Assembly: GCF_030272615.1 (NCBI RefSeq)
Contig: NC_081414.1
Location: 309,813,164 to 309,877,163 of the forward strand
Length of the DNA: 64,000 bases
DNA from: Cryptomeria japonica
Lineage: Eukaryota > Streptophyta > Pinopsida > Cupressales > Cupressaceae
Direction of reading: 5' to 3'
Below the pieces are notes generated by a model, which did no database searches, was not told the DNA's origin, and worked only from the letters and a program-made list of their open reading frames with translations. Within the stretch, counting starts at the first letter, position 1. Every line of letters starts with the position of its first letter. Both the position numbers and the translations under genes were made by a program. Shown piece after piece: positions 55,551 to 64,000 of the stretch.

Positions 55551-56347
55551 GAAAGTTTTTGACGGATTTCATTAAAAATTCTTGTTCACTTGGAATTCTT
55601 TTTCCAAATTTTTTTTCGATTGTTTTTTATGGGAAAAAATGTGGGTTTCTTTAGCTAAAAATTGTGGAGGGTTTTGTGAAAATCGTAGGTTTTTCCTTTG
55701 TAAATTGCAATCTTGCATATATATTAGACATCAAAAAGTCTTTTTTGTTTAGGGTTTCTCTGTGTGCTAGAAATCACAATGACCTGCCAGAAAACATGGT
55801 TCGCGAAGTTTATTTTTCTTGATAGTTGCGAATTTTTGAAATAAATTATGGCACCTTTTGAAAGTCTGCATCTTGTGGTTTTTTTTGTGTGTAGATTGCA
55901 TGACAAGTTCTTCACTTTGCCTGCACGATCTTAAGATTTCTTCGGCTCATTTTTCAGAAATCGTGTTTTTGTGAATTTTTTTGCCCTTAGGGTTGGTATT
56001 TATTGCGACGGTAGATTTTTCTTTTGGACGAGTTTTCAATTGGTGGTTCGGCAAGGTTGTATTTTTGCACAATTTTAACAAAAAATTGTGGCTTGTCCTT
56101 AGGGTTTTCTGATTTTTTGTGACGTGTTGCCTAGGTGACCTAGGGTTTCAGTTTTGACGATTTTTGGGTTCTTTTGTGTTTTAGCCTATTTAAAAAAAAA
56201 ATCGAAGATATTATTTTTGCAATATGTGCCTTGGGATTTGTGCCACACGGATTTTGACTGATTTTCTGATTAGAAAATCAGATTTTGAACAATCAGCTTG
56301 TGTTCTACTTTTTGACCTTGTATTTCACACATTGGAATGTGGGAGGG

Positions 56348-57240
56348 ATGGCATCGTTGACCAACATCATTTTGGAAGGCAATTGACGCTTCGACAACAA
56401 GAATGACAACACGTGGAAACATCATATGGTCACCATTTTCGTGTACCGGTCCCTGGACTAGATCATTTTGGGTAAGATAGCTTATTCCATGGTGGCTAGA
56501 AAAGACCATGACAAGCTCAATGAGCGCAATTGGGAAGCGGTTATGCTCATTAAGTTATCAATCATCGATGATATGCTTCGAGAAGTGCCGTTGGGCAAGA
56601 CAATTGCATGGATTTGGATGCATTTGAAGAATCTCCATGAATCATTAGACAAGGGCCATGCATTCTTTCTAAAGAACATGCTGTTTTCAATCATGTGGAC
56701 GACAAGATGTCTTTGTAGGTGAAGATCAAGGATATTCGTGATCAACTAGAGGCCATTGACCTCACGATGGAAGAAGAGGATATGATGGTCATCACGTTGA
56801 AAAACATACCACGATCCTACGAGCACTTATTGAATCTCTTGGCATTATGTTCGCCAATGTTGACCAAAAGTTTGATGACCTGTGCAGCAAGCTCTTGTAG
56901 CAAGATAGGTGGAAACAACAGTTTGGGAGCAGCAACGAGACAACCACTATTGAACAAGCATTTACTGCCAAAGCCAAAGACAAAGGCAAAGGCGAAGACA
57001 AGTCCTTTCAGCAACAAGGACAAAGCAAACTTGAGGAGAGCTCCCAAAAGGCTATCACATGTCATTATTGTGGTGAGCTTGGTCATATGAAGAAACATTG
57101 CAGGAAATCGTTGGCTGATGAAAAATCCAACCAGGGAGGCTCTCATTTGAAGGCCCATGTTGTAGAGCATACTGAGCAAAAGGAGTCTGCCTTCTATGCA
57201 TTTATGGCCAAAAAACCAATAGATCATGTTAAATCATCTG
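56348..57240 (+). pseudogene. Copia gag, third element
   Basis: ATG at 56,348 (MASLTNIILEG). The text runs NTWKHHMVTIFVYRSLD, then KIAYSMVARKDHDKLNERNWEAV, IIDDMLREVPLGKT, MHLKNLHESLDKGHAFFLKN, and in a shifted frame KIKDIRDQLEAIDLTMEEEDM and TLKNIPRSYEHLL. The zinc knuckle CHYCGELGHMKKHC is complete at 57,059-57,100. Stops at about 56,378, 56,459 and 56,720 and at least two frameshifts inactivate it. The start is set by the leader position and the in-frame conserved N-terminus. Confidence 0.85.
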
Positions 57241-58990
57241 CTTGGTACATTGATTCATGAGCTTCTTGACATTTTACATACATAACAGATTGGTTCATGG
57301 AGTACAAGGCTTGCTCCAATTGAGTGATCATCAACGAAGGTGATGAGTATATAGTTGTTGGCAAGGGCAATGTTCAGATTACATCTGGTGAGAGAAATCT
57401 CATATTTCTCAATGTATACTATGTTCCGGGCATGGAGCTTAATCTTCTCTCTATAAGTCAGATTATGCAACATTGTTTGAAGTTAGATGTCGTCTTGAAT
57501 GCACACAACTGCCACATTGTAGACAAGGAGTCCAAGAAAACAGTAGTAGTTGGCCTCAAGGATCATGAATTGTACAAACTAGTTGATATTGGAGAGTCTC
57601 AAGAGATTGCAATGGCTGTGAAGAGTGGTATGGGCATCTCCCTATCATATCTCTCTCAGTTGGCTCGGGAGAAGGCTTACTTGAGATTCAATAGTAGAGA
57701 CATGGTGTGTGTGGAGCTTGCCAAACAGGGAAGCAACACCGAACTCCATTCTCAGACGGACAAGCTTGGAGAGAGCTTGCAATGGCCGTGAAGAGTGGTA
57801 TGGGCATCTCCCTATCATATCTCTCTCAGTTTGCTCGGGAGAAGGCTTACTTGAGATTCAATAGTAGAGACATGGTGTGTGTGGAGCTTGCCAAACAGGG
57901 AAGCAACACCGAACTCCAATCTCAGATGGACAAGCTTGGAGAGCATCCAAGGTCCTGCAGCTGGTTCATGCCGATGTTTGTGGACCAAAGAATATGGCAT
58001 CAGTCATTGGTGCCAGGTGTTTTCATCTATTTGTTGATGATTTTAGTACAAAAATGTGGGTGTTTTTTCTCAAGGCAAAATCAGATGTGTTAAATGGATT
58101 CCAGAAGTTTAAAGCATTAGTTGAAAAAAAGTCAGGACATCGAATCATAACTCTTAGGTCAGATAGTGGGGGTGAATTTTGTTCGAACGAATTTGTCAAC
58201 TTTTGTGCTAAACATGGTATCAAGCGTCAGCTTACCACATCTTATACCTCTCAGTAGAATGGTGGTGTTGAGCAGAGGAAATGTATCATTACGGAAATGG
58301 GCCGTTGTGTGCTAGAGAACAAGAATATTCCTTACAATTTGTGGGCTGAGGTAGTGTATACTGTAGTGTACCTTCTAATCAGTCTCCCACATAGGCCATC
58401 AAGAAGATGAGTACCAAGGAAGCGTGATTTGAGAAGAAACCAAAAATCAGCCATCTCAAGGTTTTTGGTTTGACAGCGTATGCTTGGATTTCAGATGCAA
58501 AGAGAACCAAACTGGATTCCAAAAGTCAAAAGTTGATGCTTATATGCTACATTGACAATCATAAGGCCTACTGGTTGATTGATGTGGACACTGATCGTCT
58601 CACATTCAATATAGATGTGCTTTTTGATGAAGAAGGTGGGTCCTTCTGCTCTCTTCACCCATCTAGTGTCCTGAAGATCAGCGTCTACAGACAAAAGATT
58701 TGGGTGTTAAACTTCCATTAGCTCCACCTAAAGGGAGGAATTCTGTTGTTTCTGAACCTGAACTTGTGGAATCTCCTAGGCATGACTCTATACTACCAGA
58801 TTTCCTTCAGGCCAATGTGGAGCAGCATCCAGATGATTTCATACCAGGCAGCCCAAGTCATGCTGCTCCTCCTGATTTGGAAGAAGATGGTTCTACTCTC
58901 CAGCCTAAGTGGTGGGAAAAGCTCATTGGTGATGTTTGAGATAATGAGCTTGTTGAGGGTCAATCATCTAGAGGCAAGAGCAAGAAGAAA
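57241..58990 (+). pseudogene. Copia protease and integrase, third element
   Basis: The protease starts WYIDS with a TGA replacing Gly of the DSGAS active site (57,258) and another TGA two codons on. Then VYYVPGMELNLLSISQI. The integrase zinc-binding region is tandemly duplicated (57,609-57,948), with CGACQTGKQHRTP in both copies. The DDE core keeps Asp in LVHADVCGP (about 57,972), Asp in LRSDSGGEF (about 58,162) and Glu in NGGVEQRK (about 58,269), with one TAG at 58,255. The C-terminal part fades with many stops to about 58,990. Confidence 0.9.
57609..57948 (+). repeat. 170-bp tandem duplication in integrase
   Basis: GCAATGGC(T/C)GTGAAGAG starts at 57,609 and 57,779; the copies differ at very few bases. 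170 is not a multiple of three, so the duplication shifts the frame. Confidence 0.95.
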
Positions 58991-59639
58991 ATTAAAGTTA
59001 TTAAGAACTTTGTATTGCAATAGGTGTCAGGTTGGTCATCATATATTTGAATACAACTAACATGTTTAGCTAATAATGTCTTGTGCATTGTCTAGATAAA
59101 ATAAACTGGAGTGTTTTTACTTTCCTATAGGCTTTGTGTTTTAGGTTGCTGTTAAGTGAGTCTTGTAGCTTTGTATGCAATTCTCACTTTGTAATTTACC
59201 GAGTTGTTTGTGTTGTTAAAACCAAATCCATACTTTGTGTGTGTACTTGCACCACTTAGTCTCTGCTTTTAGCTAAACAATGTAAACATGGTAGTTAACA
59301 TATGTTTTTTTGTATTGCATACTCAAAAACACACATTTGTTTCATTTGCTATGTGTGAAGCACCTGAGAAAATATTTTACAAATTGTAAATAGCATGTAT
59401 AAATTGTTCAGATTCTGTTACTTTTTGTCTACAAGGAACTCCCCCTTCTAATTTTAAGAGTGGTTCTATTGCACATCTGTTCCATTTTGTATCTCACTGG
59501 AAGGTGCAACATAAAATTCTAACAATACCTCAAGCAAAGACCAAACTAAAAGACCAAATCAAACACATTCAAAGGGAGGACAATTTCTATGGGCCCTATA
59601 CATTCAAAGGGAAAATGCAAAATCTGTCAGCTAATCAGG
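58991..59639. other. Unassigned DNA after the copia break
   Basis: T-rich, no recognised frame. It may hold the far LTR of the copia element, but no match to the upstream region was seen. Confidence 0.45.
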
Positions 59640-60092
59640 TCACTACTTTCAGCGCTAATTCGAAGGGTAATTCAACATTTTAGAATTTTGTGCAACAGTC
59701 ATGAACTTGCATTGGGCCAGCAAGTAAACTTCAACAAATCCAGTATGATTTGTGCTACACCTATTCATTCAAAAGATAAATCCTCAGGATTCTTGAATTC
59801 ATGGAGGTAAAGCTTCCTATGGTGTATTTAGGCTTTCTGTTGCATTGGAAATATGTGAAAGCGATTTGGGAGCCCACCGTTATCAAAATAAGATTCAAAA
59901 GAAAACACAATGGACAAATGGCTGACTTTACTGGCAGGCAGAATTCAATAGTTACATCCAGTCGCCATGAAATGAGTGTGGAGGTACAGGTTTCCCAGTG
60001 TACCATGAAGTTACATCATTCCAGCAAATATTACAACTTTCTAGATGAGGGCTTCATTGAAAAAAGAAAAGGAAGTCTTAGCTTTCAGCCAT
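59640..60092 (+). pseudogene. LINE (non-LTR) reverse transcriptase relic
   Basis: ELALGQQVNFNKSSMICATP (about 59,702-59,760) matches the GQ.INF.KSS block of plant LINE RT. KLPMVYLGFLLHW (about 59,810-59,848) matches the YLG..L block that follows at the right distance, and IKIRFKRKHNGQM fits the next helix (KIQKKL..W type) in degraded form. Single-base shifts separate the blocks. The catalytic FADD region should lie upstream but was not seen, so this is a fragment. Confidence 0.55.
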
Positions 60093-63000
60093 GACCAAAC
60101 AGCTTAAAAGAAAAATTGAGCTCCGAGATGTGGTAACAGTGTGACTGTTGGATTGGCAACAAATTTTGAAAGATATTGGGAATGTATATCTGGCCGAGCA
60201 ATAAACTACCCCAGTACAAGACTGTTTTTCTAGAATACAGGGGCGATCAAGTAGAGGTGAACTTTAGGAAAAGGAAGAGATCGACAACCAGAAATGGCCA
60301 ACCTACTTATTTTCTATCTTCCTAATCCAGACAAAAATATTTGGCCATTTCAGAGAAGGCAAGTGTCAATTGGCCACGATCTATGGTACCATTAGACAAC
60401 AGAATTAGCAGATAATAAAAAATAGGGAGATGTATGGAAGGTGAAAGCTTTGCCTTAAATCAAAGCTTTGATTTGGTTAGTATTACTTTTCAAATTATTA
60501 ACTGCAGATAACATCCCAAACACGGCACTCAGGGCTACTGCCATTGTCACAACACTCTCAAATTTGTAGTCACTAAATGGCCATGTGGTGCAAAACTGTA
60601 TCCTGCACATGGCTGCTAGCAGTCAACCTTTGTGGGCCTGCAATCAATTTCAGAAACCTCACATCTCTTGTTTAGAAGATCTTCTATGCAGAGATTCAAC
60701 ACAATGAAGATGTGCAGAGCCCATACTGGAGTGAGGATATTATTCCTCTCCCAACAAATGCCAGAAGATTCTTGCTCCACTCCAACCAGTGGATAACACT
60801 CTTCATCCTATTCATCACCCACTTCTGGATGCCTGTTTGGTTTACCGTTTATCTATGCTTGTTGCACTTCTGATATTTTCTCTTGCTGCCCTGGTTACCT
60901 GTGGCTTAAGCATTTTTTGTATTCACCATATCAATATGGTTTTCGTTGTTTTAAAAATAATCATTGTACTGGATGCACTTGAAATCAGATAAAAGGGAAC
61001 AAGTTCGATGTTTTGTAGGGACTAATATTCTGCCTGGGATTGATTTTTATATTGGCACAGGTTTTTCCTTTATTCTATAAATTGTATTGTAATGATGAGA
61101 TGCAAGTTGTTATTTTTGCCAGGGATTGAGCATGTAAATTACAAGATATGAGCGAACTCTGACGCAGAAGTAAGGTCCTTAAATTTTGCTGACTGAAGCT
61201 CTCCTGGAGGGGAGCTCTGCCTGTTCCTTTACGAGTGAAGAGAAATGTGGGCACTTTTTTCTTGCTTTTCAATTTCTGTCTTTTATCTGCTATAAATTTT
61301 CTCGAATCGGCCACCAAATGTTTGAATTGTCTTGAATGTTAGAACTATTAATATGGAAAGTAAATGTATTGAGATACATGCCACACTAGTCCAATAGAAC
61401 AAGCATTGGAAAGCTTCTATGTAAGTAAATATCTGTATATTTTAACCTTTTTGTAGCTAAGCAGATATGGACCAAGCTGCAGTTGTTTGATGGTTAGGTA
61501 AAGAGTTAAAAAGGTTCACACCAAATCCTTGTATATGAAATTTTGTTAGATTCTTTTGCAAAGAGTATAAAAGACCAAACCAGTCAACCTGTTTGTTAAA
61601 CTTCACTCTTCTTTTAAGATGAGCTTCATCGCTTTGAGATCAGAGATATTCTTTATGATTCTATAACCTGATGTGAATTATTCACTAGCTCTTTTTTCCT
61701 TCCTTTTATACATAACTTACTTATTAGCATGAAAGTCCCGTGGCTCCCTAGTCCTCTGCAATGCTATATTATTTATAATAAATAAATTTCCTGGAAATCA
61801 TGGTTGGTGAACTTAAATTTTATGACATTTTAAAATTAAAGTACTTGTTCAATTTAAAAGTTTCATACACAATTTTCTTGTGTTACATTTACACTATTTA
61901 TTTTACACTTAAAATTCCCAAAATATTATAATTGGTCTCATCTGATTTCGAAGAATTTAATAAAGTTCAGAAAATCCTTTACCCATTTAATCAGGTTAAG
62001 AGTTGGCATAAATTAATCTGCACAAACCAATCAAATAATTGTTAAAGGGTAGCATTTATCTCAACCCAAGATCACACTTAGTGGTATAAGAACAATCAGC
62101 TTTTATCTGGCCCAGCAGCCATTTCAATCACCATTGTGGCGCACAATTACTCTTAGATCATGTCCTTGGACATGTTGGCCTGCAGTAATAATTTCAATTT
62201 TAACTTTAAGAAATTGTTAGAGAAGAAGCTGTAGGCTGACTTGAGATTTATTGGTGTCTCAATTTATTAGCTGTGGGCAAGGATTATAGTGAAAATAAGA
62301 ACAATGATTAGGTAAAAAGTATGATTTGGCACAAGTAGGGCCACGTTCGATGCTTTCTGCATGATCAAAGATTGCTCTAGCATTGGTAAACAGTGGGGAA
62401 GAATTTGTGAGAGCTTCTAGAAGTGAAATGGTAGATTGGAACTTTTTGGGGGCTGTCCAAGTTTTTTCCTAATTCTATCAAGAAAACTTGAACTCAGGAT
62501 ATCATCCTGTGCTCATGGAGGGGATAATTATCACAAATGCAAGTGCATTGACATCTCAGATCTGTGGAAGGTCACGAAGGATGTGGAATCAAAGCCTGGT
62601 TTGTTGATTAGCTTTTGTGGCAAGTTAGGTAAAATGGCAACTTACATACATGCAAGTGCATTGAAAGATTTAAGGAACAAGTAATGATTTAATAAGCAAC
62701 TCATCCTGACTGATATATTAAGTACAAAACTAGTGTTTTCAGTCTAGGAAGGTAAATTGGCAACATACATACATGCAAGTGCATTGAAAGATTTAAGGAA
62801 CGAGGATGGATTTAATAAGCAACTCATCCTGACTGATATTAAGTACGAAACTCAAAGGAGTGAAAACTAGTGTTTTTTACTCTAGGAATGGATTTGGGAT
62901 ACACGAGGAAACATTGTTATTTAGTTTTCATAAATGCAATTGAAAATGAACATCAATCTCTATTAGAGATGGTTTTATGAGGCAAAAAGTCAGTAAAGCA

Positions 63001-63630
63001 GAACAAGATTGGAGAACCGTACTGTGGATATTTAACCATTGTACAGTATGGTTTATTAGAAAATTGAAGATGTAGTGTATTCAAATACAAAAAGGGAAAA
63101 TATGAAAACATTTTAGGTGGATATAGATCGGAAATATATTGTAAATAAATATGCACCCAGCTGCGATCTAAACAAAGAAGACGAGCTCTCCAAGATGCTG
63201 TATGATTGATGAAATTATTTGTAATAAAATAGACCATTACCGTGTAGTATACATATGCCCTCCAAATTGAAAATTGTCAATATGTCAGAATTTTGCAATC
63301 AAAATAATATTTGGTCTTATGAGCATTTCAGAAGAATGTAGTATGTTTGTGTTGACTGTGGTGGCTAGCTGGAGGGAGTTACTTTCGAGGAGTTACATTC
63401 TGATTCATTGCTCCTTTGCTTGGAATTCTTGGAAGAATAAGACTATCTTTGGCAGGAACTACTTTGGAGGACTTACATTTTGCCCTTCAATCATGAGTCT
63501 TCTAGATTTTGCTCTCGCAAATGATAACAAAAGCAAAATTTTCATCCAACAATTGAAACTGCTTTTGATAATAATGAACTAACTTAAGTCTTCTACTGAT
63601 CCAGTGACTTTGGATTGCCCTTATCATCCA
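60093..63630. other. Intergenic AT-rich DNA, no recognised gene
   Basis: Only short frames without a family match (for example 60,789-60,992 and 62,436-62,684 on +). A 123-bp tandem duplication lies at 62,627-62,888. Confidence 0.55.
62627..62888. repeat. 123-bp tandem duplication
   Basis: Copies start at 62,627 and 62,750 (AGGTAAA(A/T)TGGCAAC) and both carry CATGCAAGTGCATTGAAAG and CAACTCATCCTGACTGAT; the second has a ~12-bp insertion. Confidence 0.9.
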
Positions 63631-64000
63631 TTACGTTTGTTGCAATACCTTGTATTCCATTTGCTCCATCATCTTCAACTTTTGCTCCAATTGTGCTTTC
63701 AACTTCAGGGAAGATGACACTACCTCCTCTAGGATCTTCACATGATCAAATATCTCATTTAGTTTAGGTGGCTTGTTATTGTCATACTTTGAACTCTTAA
63801 TCATGTTAACTAAAATTTGAGTTCTATTTAGCCACTTTTCCTTGACTAGATCCAGCTGTTGCATATTTTGGTTGTACTTCAATTTTGCATCTACAAGGTC
63901 ATGATACTCCTTGTAAGCATCATCGATCATGAGATTTATCTTTGACAACCTATGATTGATCAGACCAGTCACCAAGGTCTTCCTTTCTACGAACTTAAGA
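63631..64000 (-). CDS. C-terminal part of a coiled-coil protein, runs off window
   Basis: Open on - from the window edge to a TAA at 63,631, at least 122 codons with no stop. The product is Lys/Glu/Leu-rich with heptad-like spacing (KYNQNMQQLDLVKEKWL, KILEEVVSSSLKLKAQLEQKLKMMEQ), so an extended coiled coil is likely. No enzymatic motif. Similar helical tails occur in the large ORF at 43,835, which makes a retroelement ORF more likely than a host gene, but this frame is intact as far as visible. The true start lies beyond 64,000. Confidence 0.5.
   Translation of the reverse strand, partial: LKFVERKTLVTGLINHRLSKINLMIDDAYKEYHDLVDAKLKYNQNMQQLDLVKEKWLNRTQILVNMIKSSKYDNNKPPKLNEIFDHVKILEEVVSSSLKLKAQLEQKLKMMEQMEYKVLQQT

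Larger units (their letters stand above)
55536..58990 (+). mobile_element. Third Ty1/copia element, + strand, truncated before RT
   Basis: A primer-site-like sequence at 55,537, a T-rich leader of about 800 bp, gag from 56,348, protease and integrase to about 58,990, then no RT or RNase H. The upstream LTR must end near 55,535, but its start was not located. The break near 58,990 joins non-coding sequence. Confidence 0.75.

Noticed and set aside
60789-60992. Hydrophobic + frame resembling a membrane peptide
   Set aside because: 67 codons, no motif, T-rich context; no support.

Overview
The window looks like a piece of a very large, gene-poor plant nuclear genome, most likely a gymnosperm (conifer). 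That is an inference from what is visible: AT-rich sequence, one intact host gene in 64 kb, and many old LTR retrotransposons nested in one another and broken by stops, frameshifts and deletions. No tRNA, rRNA, CRISPR array or bacterial-type operon was seen.

Region by region. 1-~9,900: the 3' part of a Ty3/gypsy element of Tat-like type on + (RNase H tail, integrase, polypurine tract at 8,606, 3' LTR from 8,620). Between its pol and 3' LTR lies an antisense ORF with a plant mobile domain (PMD). That ORF is split by a 966-bp solo LTR with a perfect 5-bp target duplication. ~9,900-21,165: mostly featureless AT-rich DNA with one gag/protease relic near 14.6 kb. 21,339-22,649: an intact single-exon ORF for PTPA, the PP2A phosphatase activator; its stop codon overlaps a consensus splice donor. 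24,061-25,314: a copy of a 1.25-kb repeat that recurs at 46,824-48,064. 25,965-29,640: relics of chromovirus-type Ty3 elements, one cut at its chromodomain by a 1,411-bp solo LTR. 31,429-37,439: a full-length but dead Ty1/copia element inserted in a G-rich minisatellite. 37,607-48,064: sequence from an LTR family beginning TGTTGTG, including a large unrecognised ORF (43,835-47,120) with no visible pol. 50,360-54,400: an antisense copia relic cut in its protease by a 2,446-bp solo LTR of the same TGTTGTG group, which carries a 125-bp higher-order tandem array. 55,536-58,990: a third, truncated copia element on +. 59,640-60,092: a LINE reverse-transcriptase relic. 63,631-64,000: the end of an antisense coiled-coil ORF that runs off the window.

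The coding parts do not form a pathway. PTPA is the only sequence under evident protein-level constraint; the rest records successive insertions. For three insertions the order is certain, because the host sequence reads correctly once the inserted LTR and one target duplication are removed. The best candidates for something undescribed are the pol-less TGTTGTG family with its ~1,090-codon ORF, and two stem-loops kept at fixed offsets from the LTR start in three divergent members of that group.
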